Shown: positions 37,864-46,798, counted from the stretch's first letter. The stretch is DNA of 64,000 nucleotides from Levilactobacillus fuyuanensis (GCF_003946395.1 NZ_RHNZ01000009.1:1-64000), one strand, 5' to 3'. Program-made: numbers and translations. The notes: generated from the sequence alone by a model not told the origin.

Positions 37864-39483
37864 TTGCGAGGATTTGGACGCCGTCTGGTGAGAAGCTGGC
37901 GTGTGGGAATATTAACGCCAGGGATGTTGCTCGGCTGGGAAATGGTAGCCGGATTGTTCGCACTGGTGCGATGGTGTGGTCAGCGTCCGGGATGGTCGGT
38001 CGGCTTGGTGTTGGCTGCTGTGGCCTTGATAGTGGCAATTGCAGGGCAGTTTACGCAGTTAGCCCGTTTATTTACTGGTACGCCGATGCCTGACTGGCAA
38101 ACGAGTTGGCTACTGGTCTGGCGATACAAGTGGCACTGGCTAGTGGTGGAATTTTGCGTAGCCATCTTGGCATTACCGCTGGGGTCGTGGGGCCTGAGTA
38201 GCCGGATTCTCGTTCGGCTGCCGTTAGCGGCAAACTGGGTCAACTTTGTTTCACTTCACCGGCGACCAGTGGTGCTAGTGGCCGCCCTTATTTATCTACT
38301 TCTAGCCGGTTACCTGCTGTTGTGGGGCCCGCGACACTTTCAGCGCCTGACACCGCAATTGAAGCGGCCGGGGACGATGGGCCAAATGGCCGGGGGACTC
38401 TTGATCTGCGGTCTGTTGACGTTTGGTTGGTGGGCAATCGGCGAGGGCTTGGTTCGACTCAATGCAGTTGTCGGTAGTAAGGCTTCGCCGCAACTGGCAA
38501 GACTGCTACTGGTGGCCTCGTTGGCGGGTGTCCTCATCCTCTTTGCCGTGACCAGTATCCTGGGGGTGCTCACGGTCGTGTGGAGTTGGTGTGGCCAGCC
38601 TGAGTTATCACTCATGCCTGCTTTTGGTGAGGGTCATCGGCGTTGGTGGCCCATTATCGGTGGTGTGGTTTGTTTGGGCTTAGCCGGGGCCATTGTTCAG
38701 CAGACGATGACGCAACGACCACAGTTCGCGACGACGGCTCTGATTAGCCACCGGGGTGTCGATCACGCGTGGGGAGTCCAGAATACCATCGCGGCTCTGC
38801 GACACGTGAGTCGGGAGCATCCGACCTACGTGGAGATGGATCTGCATGAGACCAAGGATCACCGGTGGGTCGTGCTTCACGATGAAAATTTGCAGGCTCT
38901 CGCAGCGCGAAACGTTACGCCTCATCAGTTGACACTTCGCCAGCTGGAACGGCTGACAGTTCACGAGAATGGGCAATCTACGCAGTTGGCAGGGTGGCCC
39001 GCATATCTACGGGCCGCAGAACGGCTAAATCAGCCGCTAATGGTTGAGCTCAAGACAACACCGAAGGATTCAGCAGGGATGGCCAAGCGATTTGCGCAGC
39101 AGTACGGGCCGCGATTGATTCGAGATCACGATGTCGTTCATTCCCTGGATTACCGAGTCGTAGCTCAGTTACGGTGTCGGGAGCCCCAATTGAAGGTTGG
39201 CTACATTCTGCCCTTTAACTGGGTAGCGCCGCAGTCGGTGCCGGCGGACTTCTATTCCTTCCAGCAGATATCGGCTAGCCAGCAATTCATCGTGGCGGCT
39301 CATCAGATGGGGGTGCCGGCCTACATTTGGACGCCGGATTCACGGGCAAAGATGACGCGGATGTGGGCACTAGGGGCGGACGGCCAGATTACCAATGAAT
39401 TGCGGCGGTTGCGGGCGGTCACACAACAGTCACCGCAGCGTCAAGGCTGGGCGGTGCTCCAGAATTTTATTTATAGCTATTAA
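37864..39483 (+). CDS. Membrane glycerophosphodiester phosphodiesterase
   Basis: 539 residues from TTG (GGGGAGG upstream). About seven membrane helices (residues 1-285) are followed by a GDPD TIM-barrel: SHRGVDHAWG with catalytic HR, EMDLHETKDHRWVVLHD with the ExD metal pair and second His, and ELKTTP. It faces the outside and probably hydrolyses glycerophosphodiesters or lipoteichoic-acid polymer units. Such membrane-GDPD fusions are common in lactobacilli. Base composition is richer in G+C than in the neighbours. Confidence 0.88.
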   Translation: MRGFGRRLVRSWRVGILTPGMLLGWEMVAGLFALVRWCGQRPGWSVGLVLAAVALIVAIAGQFTQLARLFTGTPMPDWQTSWLLVWRYKWHWLVVEFCVAILALPLGSWGLSSRILVRLPLAANWVNFVSLHRRPVVLVAALIYLLLAGYLLLWGPRHFQRLTPQLKRPGTMGQMAGGLLICGLLTFGWWAIGEGLVRLNAVVGSKASPQLARLLLVASLAGVLILFAVTSILGVLTVVWSWCGQPELSLMPAFGEGHRRWWPIIGGVVCLGLAGAIVQQTMTQRPQFATTALISHRGVDHAWGVQNTIAALRHVSREHPTYVEMDLHETKDHRWVVLHDENLQALAARNVTPHQLTLRQLERLTVHENGQSTQLAGWPAYLRAAERLNQPLMVELKTTPKDSAGMAKRFAQQYGPRLIRDHDVVHSLDYRVVAQLRCREPQLKVGYILPFNWVAPQSVPADFYSFQQISASQQFIVAAHQMGVPAYIWTPDSRAKMTRMWALGADGQITNELRRLRAVTQQSPQRQGWAVLQNFIYSY

Positions 39484-39536
39484 CCAATCGTTAAAGAAGT
39501 AACTGCTTACTAAAAGTACGAATAATATTAACAATT

Positions 39537-39585
39537 AAAGAATTAATATACGACCAATTGCGGCTGTTTATTAATTCTTTTATTT
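39537..39585 (+). terminator. Terminator of the GDPD gene
   Basis: AAAGAATTAATA (39537-39548) pairs with TATTAATTCTTT (39569-39580), followed by a T-rich exit. Confidence 0.7.
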
Positions 39586-39834
39586 TTAAATGATAAAATG
39601 GTATAGACAGATTAAAGTTCCTTAATAAATTAGCATTATGCTTGTAATTCCCAATGAATCACTTATCATGGTAATTAAGATAAAGAGGCCGAGTCTGGCC
39701 AGTCATTACCAGGGGATGAATATTAACGCCTATTATGATTTATGGTCGGGGAACCGGCGTTGATGACGTTTGCGTAATGTTCGGATTTATCGGTTGACAG
39801 CTACCTAACGTTACGAATCGTAGGGAGAGATGAG
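39586..39834. promoter_or_regulatory. AT-rich upstream region of the XRE regulator gene
   Basis: Within this gene-free stretch TAAAAT at 39594-39599 has a TTAATT 17 bp upstream, and a TTGACA lies at 39795-39800 without a well-spaced -10. The long AT-rich leader suggests regulated transcription of the downstream gene. Confidence 0.35.
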
Positions 39835-40692
39835 ATGCGTTTATTAGGGAATAAAGTTAAACAATACCGGAAACAGAAGAATTTGTCGCAACAGGAGTTG
39901 GCTGAAGGAATCTGCACCCAAGCAACCGTTAGTTTGATGGAAAAGAAAGATAAGTTGCCTAGCATTAAGATCATTTTACAGATCTGTCGGCGATTGAATA
40001 TTTCATTAAACGATGTTTTGTCGGGGCTTGGCAGTGGATTAGATGAACAATTCAGTGGTATTTCACAAGCTGTTCGGCGGGAAGATTATTCGTTGGCAGC
40101 CGAGATGCTGGCCAAAATGAATATGACCAACGTTCAGAACGGTTTTGACCGCGAGCGGTATCATTACTATCGCGGATTTATCGAAATGGGCGCTCGGCAA
40201 CGACCGGATGAAGCAATCTTTCATTTTAATTTATTATTACATCGTTCTCACCGGATGCCGTGGGACCTTTACGCAATTGTGGGTAACGTCGGCATGGCGG
40301 ATGCTTATATGGCGCGACAGGAGTTGGACAAGACCCGTTACTATCTGAATGCGGCTAGTAACTATCTAGACGAATTTGAGTGGCACGATGAAGAGAACTT
40401 CCAGCGGATGATCTGGGCGCGCTACCGGATCGCTAAGATGTACCTCGATTTGGATCAACCCCAGATGGTGATCGAAAATGTTGAGGCAGCACTCCGCGCG
40501 GTCAAGCACCAAACGTCGCTATACTTAATTGATGTCTTGTATGAGCTAAAAGGGCAGGCAGAGCAAGCTTTGCTGGCAACTGCCGCTGCTAAACGTAGTC
40601 TGGTGATTGCCCGGACTCTGGCTTTGGTGACGCATAACGTGGCCTTGCAAGAACGATTGACGCCTCAGATTGGCACAATGTTAACTGACTGA
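39835..40692 (+). CDS. XRE-family regulator with TPR domain (RRNPP-like)
   Basis: 285 residues. The N-terminal helix-turn-helix (about 5-60: LGNKVKQYRKQKNLSQQELAEGI, then TQATVSLMEKK) is XRE type. The rest is a chain of helical TPR-like repeats (about 75-275) with FDRERYHYYRGFIEMG and ARYRIAKMYLDL. This matches the Rgg/PlcR/PrgX group, whose TPR part commonly senses a short peptide. No small peptide gene is visible beside it. AGGGAGAG precedes the ATG. Its target is not obvious; the AT-rich upstream region could be autoregulated. Confidence 0.85.
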   Translation: MRLLGNKVKQYRKQKNLSQQELAEGICTQATVSLMEKKDKLPSIKIILQICRRLNISLNDVLSGLGSGLDEQFSGISQAVRREDYSLAAEMLAKMNMTNVQNGFDRERYHYYRGFIEMGARQRPDEAIFHFNLLLHRSHRMPWDLYAIVGNVGMADAYMARQELDKTRYYLNAASNYLDEFEWHDEENFQRMIWARYRIAKMYLDLDQPQMVIENVEAALRAVKHQTSLYLIDVLYELKGQAEQALLATAAAKRSLVIARTLALVTHNVALQERLTPQIGTMLTD

Positions 40693-40701
40693 GTAAATTG
40701 A

Positions 40702-40735
40702 AGCCGACAGGTCGTAGGGCCTGCCGGCTTTTTGG
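40702..40735 (+). terminator. Terminator of the XRE regulator gene
   Basis: AGCCGACAGG and CCTGCCGGCT pair with one mismatch, followed by five T residues. Confidence 0.85.
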
Positions 40736-40749
40736 GAAGATAATAACAG

Positions 40750-40786
40750 TAAAAAAGTACCGCCACCCATAAGGATGACGGTACTT
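40750..40786 (-). terminator. Terminator of usp
   Basis: On the minus strand AAGTACCGTCATCC pairs with GGGTGGCGGTACTT around TTAT (with wobbles), followed by T residues. Confidence 0.9.
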
Positions 40787-40806
40787 GGTTTTAAATAGTG
40801 TTGTAA

Positions 40807-41286
40807 TTATCTTTCAGACTTCGTGTTCTTAGCTGGCCGATTGTTCTGGTCGGTCCGAACGACGATAACGTCGCAGACAGCGGTCCGAGTAACGTATTCA
40901 GTCACGGAACCAATGAGTAACCGTTCCACCGCATTTAACCCGGTTGCACCGATCATGATAAGGTCAGTGTCGTTGTCTCGTGGAACGTCGCGGGCGATAA
41001 TGGTCTTTGGCGCACCGTACTCGATGGCGTAGTCGATGCTTTCTAATCCATCGGCTTTGGCATCGGCCACGTACTTGTCCAGTGTCTTCTTCGCTGTTTC
41101 CGTAACTTGTTCAACCATGCTGGTATCGAAGCTGGAAATATTTTGGAAAGCCCGCGTATCAACAACGTGAACGAGATGTAAATCAGCATCGTTACGCTTA
41201 GCAACAGCGACCGCTTTCTTGAAGGCTAATTCGGCCTCGTATGAACCGTCAACTGGAACTAAAATGTGCTTGTATTGTTGTAACAT
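40807..41286 (-). CDS. usp: Universal stress protein
   Basis: 159 residues from the ATG behind AGAGGTG; a GTG three codons upstream overlaps that site. UspA fold with HILVPVDGSYEAELAF at the N-terminus and the ATP-binding pattern MIGATGLNAVERLLIGSVTEYV near the C-terminus. Cytoplasmic dimer, induced by stress in related species. Together with the small membrane gene upstream and 6S RNA it forms the arrangement known from other lactic acid bacteria. Confidence 0.93.
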   Translation of the reverse strand: MLQQYKHILVPVDGSYEAELAFKKAVAVAKRNDADLHLVHVVDTRAFQNISSFDTSMVEQVTETAKKTLDKYVADAKADGLESIDYAIEYGAPKTIIARDVPRDNDTDLIMIGATGLNAVERLLIGSVTEYVTRTAVCDVIVVRTDQNNRPAKNTKSER

Positions 41287-41382
41287 ATTGTTCACCTCTC
41301 ATTACTTTATACTCTTATCATACGTTATTTAACGCCAAATAAAAAGCAATATGGTGAAAAAAGGTGGAAAACTTGGAAACGG

Positions 41383-41670
41383 TTACCGCTTTGGAAACCA
41401 ATGCAAAAGCATCAGTTGGAAAGTCATAATTGCGATGACCCCGGCTAGTAAGGTCAGTGAAATAAAGATGGTATTATTCATGATGGTGGCAATGGCTGCC
41501 AGCACCCCGATGACCATGAGAATCGATCCGCAGATGACAAGAACGCGGCTTAGATTGGGAAATTCTTCTGGATGAAAGACCAGGAAGGGCCGTTGGCGAT
41601 GGCTAAAAGCAAAATAGCCGATACCGAACGAGAGTAGGGTGTAGCAAATCATGAGAATCGTGATGACCAT
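41383..41670 (-). CDS. Small membrane protein upstream of usp
   Basis: 95 residues with three hydrophobic segments (about 3-20, 42-62, 66-88) and a polar loop (SHRQRPFLVFHPEEFPN). AGGAGG precedes the ATG by 6 bases. No characterised family; in lactic acid bacteria a hypothetical gene sits between 6S-like RNA and usp, as here. It ends 96 bases before usp and is probably cotranscribed with it. Confidence 0.75.
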   Translation of the reverse strand: MVITILMICYTLLSFGIGYFAFSHRQRPFLVFHPEEFPNLSRVLVICGSILMVIGVLAAIATIMNNTIFISLTLLAGVIAIMTFQLMLLHWFPKR

Positions 41671-41792
41671 GAGGGGCCTCCTTGAGTTTTTTGGGAATTT
41701 GTATTTTTATTGTTACGTCTTAGGTTGTGATGACGCGTCACGCTTGAAAAGGCAGGACGGCCGTCAATCTATTTAGAATAGCACACTGACAC

Positions 41793-42033
41793 CAAAAGAA
41801 AAGGGCCATTCAATGGAATGGCCCTCAAAGCACGAATGCTTTTGATGATCTAAGTGGTGCCGTTAATTGTCTAGTCATGTTGACCCGCGATGACAAATGC
41901 AGGGGGGAGAGCGTGGCAGAGCGTCTGACTTCCAAGTGAAAAGGCGTGTCATGTTCTCTGCCCGTAGGCAATCCCGTTTTATAATTACTTGTTCGGCAAC
42001 TTGTAGTGAGACAACGCGTACACCTTAGAACCA
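41793..42033 (-). ncRNA. ssrS: 6S RNA (Lacto-usp type)
   Basis: A non-coding transcript read from the minus strand. It starts about 42032 below a good promoter and ends at a strong terminator: AGGGCCATTC/GAATGGCCCT, then a T-rich exit (41793-41825). It folds with a closing helix TTGCCG/CGGCA, flanking AAGT/ACTT, a large internal bubble, and a distal hairpin GGCAGAG/CTCTGCC. This is the 6S plan of a rod with an open-promoter-like bubble. It lies directly after rarA, the position of the 6S-1 gene in Bacillus, and upstream of a hypothetical gene plus usp, the published context of the Lacto-usp motif. 6S RNA binds the housekeeping RNA polymerase. Confidence 0.75.
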
Positions 42034-42038
42034 ATTGT

Positions 42039-42067
42039 ATAGTAGCATATTTTTATAAAAAATTCAA
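42039..42067 (-). promoter_or_regulatory. Promoter of 6S RNA
   Basis: On the minus strand TTGAAT (42062-42067), 17 bp, TACTAT (42039-42044). It lies just downstream of the rarA stop codon. Confidence 0.7.
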
Positions 42068-42071
42068 TTCG

Positions 42072-43346
42072 TTACGTTCGATTGGCTCGGCGCAAACGGT
42101 TATATTGTTCGGCCAGTTGGCTTTCAAAACGACCGTTTGTCTTGGGGTGGTAGTACTGCGCGTCCCGCAGTGTGTCCGGCAAATACTGTTGCTTGACCCA
42201 GTCATTTGGAAAGTCGTGAGGGAACTGGTAAGCAGTGCCGTGGCCCAGTTTCTTGGCGCCAGCATAGTGAGCGTCCTTTAGCCGGTCGGGAACCGCGCCG
42301 TTGTGCCCGTTCATGACGTCCGCCAAGGCCTCATCCATCGCGGTGATGCCAGAGTTGGATTTGGGCGACAGACAGAGCTCGATGACGGCGTCGGCCAACG
42401 GAATCCGACCTTCGGGTAAGCCCAGCTGTTGGGCCGCGGTGACCGCCTGGACGGTCCGAGCAGCGGCTGGCAGATTGGCCATGCCGATGTCCTCGTAGGC
42501 AATTACCATGAGTCGACGACAGATTGAGGGCAGGTCACCCGCAGCCACCAGTTGTCCCAGATAGTGGAGGGCGGCATCAGTGTCGCTTCCCCGAATGGAT
42601 TTCTGAAAGGCCGAAATCACGTCGTAGTGGGCATCCCCGTTCTTGTCGCCAACCAGAGCTCTACGCTGGAAGCAGGCCTCGGCAACTTCAAGCGTAATGT
42701 GAATACGGCCGTCATCACCAGGTGGTGTCGACTGTGCGGCAAGTTCGAGGCCGTTCAGAGCACTCCGCAGATCACCGTTGGTTGCACCTGACATGAAGTG
42801 GAAGGCATCGTCGTCAATGTCCAACGGAAGCTCGCCCAGCCCCCGTTCCTTGTCAGTAATGGCGCGGTGTAAGGCCGTTTCAATGTCGTCTAGGGACAGC
42901 GGGTGGACCTCAAAAATCTGGGTTCGACTCCGGATGGCTGGGTTGATGTTGATGTAGGGATTCTCGGTGGTCGCACCGATCAGGATGATCCGACCACTCT
43001 CCAAGTGGGGGAGCAGGAAATCCTGCTTGGTCTTATCCAGTCGGTGAATTTCGTCTAGCAGGAGGATGACGGTGCCGCTCATCTTGGCCTCGGCCGCTAC
43101 GACTTGAAGGTCCTTCTTGGAGTCGGTTGCCGCGTTTAACTTACGAAAGGCATACTTGGTCGATCCAGCAATTGCGCTGGCGATGCTGGTCTTCCCGGTA
43201 CCCGGCGGTCCGTAGAGAATCATGGATGAGAGTAATTTTGCCGCAACCATCCGAGCAATGATCTTGCCCGGGCCGACCAAGTCTTGTTGGCCGACCACGT
43301 CTTCTAAACGCTGTGGTCGCATGCGGTAAGCAAGTGGTTGTGCCAA
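42072..43346 (-). CDS. rarA: Replication-associated recombination ATPase RarA
   Basis: 424 residues from TTG with AAAGGAG upstream. AAA+ clamp-loader-like ATPase: RMRPQRLEDVVGQ at the N-terminus, Walker A GPPGTGKT (46-53), Walker B LLLDEIHR, sensor ATTENPY, and a C-terminal MgsA tetramerisation domain (GHGTAYQFPHDF). It acts at stalled replication forks. 6S RNA follows it and yueI precedes it. Confidence 0.95.
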   Translation of the reverse strand: MAQPLAYRMRPQRLEDVVGQQDLVGPGKIIARMVAAKLLSSMILYGPPGTGKTSIASAIAGSTKYAFRKLNAATDSKKDLQVVAAEAKMSGTVILLLDEIHRLDKTKQDFLLPHLESGRIILIGATTENPYININPAIRSRTQIFEVHPLSLDDIETALHRAITDKERGLGELPLDIDDDAFHFMSGATNGDLRSALNGLELAAQSTPPGDDGRIHITLEVAEACFQRRALVGDKNGDAHYDVISAFQKSIRGSDTDAALHYLGQLVAAGDLPSICRRLMVIAYEDIGMANLPAAARTVQAVTAAQQLGLPEGRIPLADAVIELCLSPKSNSGITAMDEALADVMNGHNGAVPDRLKDAHYAGAKKLGHGTAYQFPHDFPNDWVKQQYLPDTLRDAQYYHPKTNGRFESQLAEQYNRLRRANRT

Positions 43347-43364
43347 AAAACGAAGCTCCTTTCG

Positions 43365-43817
43365 TTACTTGCCCAGGAGTTTATCCAACAGGGACTTCTT
43401 CTGAGTTTCGGTGTCTGTGTGGGCCTGGTTAGGATACTTCTTAGCCAGGGTGACGGGATTGTCATTGATAGCATGGTCGCTAGCAACAATCAAGCCGTAG
43501 TCATCGGCGGCCATTCCGTAGAAAATATCGTTACGAATCGTAAATTTTAGATTGTGTTGGGCCGCCAACTTCAGGTAAGGCGCGAGGTCGGCCTGCTCGA
43601 TGTGACCGTTCAGGATGATTTGATAATCAGGATGGGCCGTGATCTCAGTGATGAAGGCGTCCAGATTATTCCGGTCGTTGACCTCATCGATGGTCATGGC
43701 CAATGACACCCGTTCTCGGAAGGTGCCTAGGTAGCGGCGCTGCTCATCCGGATTGACTTTGGGTACCCCAAAGGTAGAATTTTGTAAATGCTTGTCCATC
43801 TGACTCTGTTCAGCCAT
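43365..43817 (-). CDS. yueI: DUF1694 (YueI) family protein
   Basis: 150 residues with the YueI pattern: GVPKVNPDEQRRYLGTFRERV at the N-terminus, DLAPYLKLAAQHNLKFTI in the middle and DYGLIVASDHAIN. Soluble, function unknown. AGAGGGATTAG precedes the ATG. It ends 18 bases before rarA and is likely in the same transcript. Confidence 0.88.
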   Translation of the reverse strand: MAEQSQMDKHLQNSTFGVPKVNPDEQRRYLGTFRERVSLAMTIDEVNDRNNLDAFITEITAHPDYQIILNGHIEQADLAPYLKLAAQHNLKFTIRNDIFYGMAADDYGLIVASDHAINDNPVTLAKKYPNQAHTDTETQKKSLLDKLLGK

Positions 43818-43893
43818 GTCTAATCCCTCTTTTCAAGTTAGTGTTGTTAGTATACCATGGAATCAAAGTGACTTTCAGTGAGGGGGACTCATC

Positions 43894-44493
43894 ATGTATC
43901 AAGACCAGGATTTTCACGTGTTTGACGATCAGACGTTGCCGGGCCGGTTGGGTAAAATTCGGACGTATATTGACCCCAAGTTTACGGCGACGGTGGCCGA
44001 TTTGGCGCCAGTCTTTGCTAAATTAAGTATGCCAATCTATGACCACATTTCTCAGCATCGACGTCGGACGAAGAATCCACCGACCGATACTTGGGTAGCT
44101 TTCAGCACGTCCAAACGGGGGTACAAGATGTTACCGCATATTGAGATTGGTTTTTGGGACGACCGGTTCTTTATCTGGCTGGCGGTGTTGCAAGAGGCCA
44201 AGGAACGACAGGCATTGCTGAGTCGTCTGAAGGGGGATTTGGTGCTGCAGTTGCCGGCTGGATTTGAATGCGGTGGCGATCATACCAATAAGAATGCGGG
44301 CGTACCGTTGACGCGGGGGAGTTACCAAGAGTTAATGGCTACGCAGACACAGCGGCATGCCGAGTGGCAGGTGGGGCGGAATTATCTGCGTGGGGATACT
44401 TTCTTCACATTGACACCAGCCGTGCAGGCCCAGGTGATTCGTGATGATGTGACTGCGCTGTTGCCGATTTATGACCAGTTGATTCGACTGTAA
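43894..44493 (+). CDS. UPF0637 (YktB) family protein
   Basis: 199 residues with family landmarks FAKLSMPIYDHISQHRRRT, DTWVAFSTSKRGYKMLPH and IEIGFWDDRFFIWL. DUF1054 fold, cytoplasmic, no known activity. GAGGGGG precedes the ATG. Divergent from yueI. Confidence 0.9.
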   Translation: MYQDQDFHVFDDQTLPGRLGKIRTYIDPKFTATVADLAPVFAKLSMPIYDHISQHRRRTKNPPTDTWVAFSTSKRGYKMLPHIEIGFWDDRFFIWLAVLQEAKERQALLSRLKGDLVLQLPAGFECGGDHTNKNAGVPLTRGSYQELMATQTQRHAEWQVGRNYLRGDTFFTLTPAVQAQVIRDDVTALLPIYDQLIRL

Positions 44494-44581
44494 TTGTTTC
44501 AGAAAACTAGTGGGGCTGGTTGCATTCCCCACGGGGGACGGGTAGTCTTAAAACTAGCTTGCATAATCGGGGAGGATTTTT

Positions 44582-45628
44582 GTGATAAATATACTTAAAA
44601 AGTGGTGGCAGAGTCCACTGACGGCCTACTACGGGGCATTGATCTTACTGATCATCATTGCGTGGTGTGCTCGGGGATTCCTGTCACTAGCACTGTTCAC
44701 CATCATTTTCATTTACTTAGGCAATGCGGCCATCGTGGGAATCGAACGGCACTTGCATCTGCATCATCTGCTGGCAACGTTGCTGGTTTATCTGTTGTTT
44801 CTGGTAATCCTGGCTGCAGCATTCGGTCAGATCATTCCGCCATTGGTGTCCGAGGCTTCCAGCCTGCCGCATACCCTGAATTCATTAGTCCAGACGTATC
44901 CGCAGTTGGAGTCGTCGCTGACTAAGTTGGTTAAAAATCTGACGCAAAATGCAACGGTCATCAGCAATGGTAAGGCGATGCTGTCCAGTGGGATGGTGAA
45001 GTTGTCACGTTTCAGCTCCGGTGTTGAAACGGTGATTCTGGCGTTCTTCTTCAGCTTTATCTTTAACCTGACTAAGGCACAGTTGCAGCGGTTCGTGCAC
45101 GCCTTTACCAAGAGCCGGTTTGCCGGACTCTTCGTGCCGATGGGAAACTTGGTTTTAAAGTTCGTCCAAATCTTCGGGACGGTCATTGAAACCCAATTGA
45201 TTATCTGTACGATCAATACCATTCTGATGGTGTTGGGCCTCTGGTTGATTGGGATGCCAAGCTTGCTGATTCTGGGGATCATGGTCTTCTTCCTGGGCTT
45301 GATTCCGGTGGCCGGGGTCTTGATCTCGATGATTCCACTGGTGATCATTGCCTTTGTTACGGGTGGTCTGATCCGCGTTATCGAGGTATTAGTGCTGGTT
45401 GTCGTGATTCACATGTTCGAATCATACTTCTTACATCCGCGGTTAATGGCCAATGCCACCAACCTGCCAATCTTCGTGACTTTCATTACGTTAATTGTGA
45501 GTGAACAGATTTTCGGCGCTTGGGGACTGATTGTGGGGATGCCACTGGTGGCGTTCTTCCTGGACGTGTTCGACGTGCAGTTGAAGTCGAAACCAGAGAC
45601 GTTACCAACGACGTCTGATAAGTCTTAA
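44582..45628 (+). CDS. AI-2E/PerM family permease
   Basis: 348 residues from GTG (GGGGAGG upstream). About seven or eight membrane helices with a large extracellular loop (about 80-150: PPLVSEASSLPHTLNSLV). The C-terminal pattern is FLGLIPVAGVLISMIP, and HMFESYFLHPRLM then follows. Family members include TqsA and Na+/H+ antiporter-like transporters; the name AI-2E reflects one E. coli member and does not prove signal export. Substrate unknown. Confidence 0.88.
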   Translation: MINILKKWWQSPLTAYYGALILLIIIAWCARGFLSLALFTIIFIYLGNAAIVGIERHLHLHHLLATLLVYLLFLVILAAAFGQIIPPLVSEASSLPHTLNSLVQTYPQLESSLTKLVKNLTQNATVISNGKAMLSSGMVKLSRFSSGVETVILAFFFSFIFNLTKAQLQRFVHAFTKSRFAGLFVPMGNLVLKFVQIFGTVIETQLIICTINTILMVLGLWLIGMPSLLILGIMVFFLGLIPVAGVLISMIPLVIIAFVTGGLIRVIEVLVLVVVIHMFESYFLHPRLMANATNLPIFVTFITLIVSEQIFGAWGLIVGMPLVAFFLDVFDVQLKSKPETLPTTSDKS

Positions 45629-45641
45629 ATTTAAGTGAAAA

Positions 45642-45685
45642 AATAAGCTTCGCATCCCGAGTAAGTAGGGGATGCGGAGCTTATT
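45642..45685. terminator. Bidirectional terminator
   Basis: AATAAGCTTCGCATCCC pairs with GGGATGCGGAGCTTATT (one wobble). It serves the convergent permease gene and the small minus-strand gene. Confidence 0.85.
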
Positions 45686-45694
45686 CATTTGCGA

Positions 45695-45895
45695 CTAATG
45701 CATGACTAATTTGGCAATAACGAAAATCACAAGTAGGCCAGCGTAATAGGCAAGGGTTTTAGTGGTGACCTTTGGCGTCTTGCTATGACGGTCGCGAAGC
45801 CACAGAACAAAGACGACCAGCAAGGCGATGACGGCCAAGCCAAGCAGAATGTTTAAAACCAATGATAGGCTCATGACAAGATTCAGAATGGGCAT
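45695..45895 (-). CDS. Small two-helix membrane protein, 66 residues
   Basis: ATG with GGAGG 7 bases upstream. The first helix (about 5-32) is followed by a basic loop (RDRHSKTPKVTTK) and a second helix (about 47-63). No recognised family. Ends just before a bidirectional terminator. Confidence 0.65.
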   Translation of the reverse strand: MPILNLVMSLSLVLNILLGLAVIALLVVFVLWLRDRHSKTPKVTTKTLAYYAGLLVIFVIAKLVMH

Positions 45896-46092
45896 GGTGA
45901 AGCCTCCAATATGTAGGTTCTGCAGCTTTTAACGCCGATCTGCATGGTTGGGCGCTTCAATGATGACCTTATTAAATAAATGTATGCAAATGCTATTTAC
46001 ATGGGGAATAATATTTTAGCTGTTTATCAAATACTTAACTTGCTAATAACATCTTAATCAAATAAACTAGGAATTGTAAGGAGAAATCATGT

Positions 46093-46341
46093 ATGCAAAA
46101 TTTCAATTCGTTTCGTGTTTCCACCCTAACTAAAGCAACGAACTTGGTTACGTTAAAAGTGATAAGATCAATCGCCAAAGGTTTTTCAGTATCTACCAAT
46201 CGTACCATAAGTTCACAAAAGAATCAGACATCTCAGCAAGCGATTGCCAATGATTGGAAAAAGATTGGTAAAGACATAGAATTTGGGGTAGTCAAGTATG
46301 ACAGAAAGCTTACCAGACAAGCAGTCAAAGATAAGCGATAA
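46093..46341 (+). CDS. Hypothetical protein, first gene of an AT-rich pair
   Basis: 82 residues, AAGGAG 9 bases before the ATG. Basic and Ser/Thr/Asn-rich N-terminal part, then QQAIANDWKKIGKDIEFGVVKYDRK in separate helical segments. No domain recognised. Its last 44 bases overlap the start of the DUF2335 gene in another frame, so the two are coupled. The pair is clearly AT-richer than both flanks and uses more A/T-ending codons, which suggests acquisition. Confidence 0.65.
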   Translation: MQNFNSFRVSTLTKATNLVTLKVIRSIAKGFSVSTNRTISSQKNQTSQQAIANDWKKIGKDIEFGVVKYDRKLTRQAVKDKR

Positions 46342-46789
46342 AAATAACGTTGGTAGTAGAACTGATATTCTTGATAAGCTGGAGAACTTACCTTCTGAGG
46401 ACCAAGAGAAAATCATTGCCACAATGGAAATGTATTCTGGTCCTATACCTCATCCAGCAATTCTTGAAGGATATGAAAAACTTTATCCAGGGGCAGCAAA
46501 AGAGATTATTGAGAATGGCGTTCAAGAGTCCCAGCATCGTCGCGAGTTAGAAACAAAGCGACAGGCACGCCGAGGACGTCTGGCATGGTTTACATTAGGT
46601 AGTTTAGTTCTTGTGACAATTTTACTGCTAGTTGGTTCATTTGTCCTAATTATGCATAGTCACAGAATTATTGGGATAGTATTTGGGGCAGGGGGATTCT
46701 TAGTGTTTTTAGGAAGTCTCGTCGATCAGGTTAATGCTTTGTCAGGCAAGGATGATATTTCAACTGATAAAAGTGATAAAGATAATTAA
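46298..46789 (+). CDS. DUF2335 membrane protein
   Basis: 163 residues. The DUF2335 core is visible: MEMYSGPIPHPAILEGYEKL and PGAAKEIIENGVQESQHRRELE, followed by two hydrophobic helices (about 96-120 and 124-143) and an acidic tail. Function is not established; family members are scattered in accessory and phage-related regions. It overlaps the upstream 82-residue gene and ends at a strong hairpin. AT-rich with foreign-looking codon use. Confidence 0.8.
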   Translation: MTESLPDKQSKISDKNNVGSRTDILDKLENLPSEDQEKIIATMEMYSGPIPHPAILEGYEKLYPGAAKEIIENGVQESQHRRELETKRQARRGRLAWFTLGSLVLVTILLLVGSFVLIMHSHRIIGIVFGAGGFLVFLGSLVDQVNALSGKDDISTDKSDKDN

Positions 46790-46798
46790 ATAATTTTG

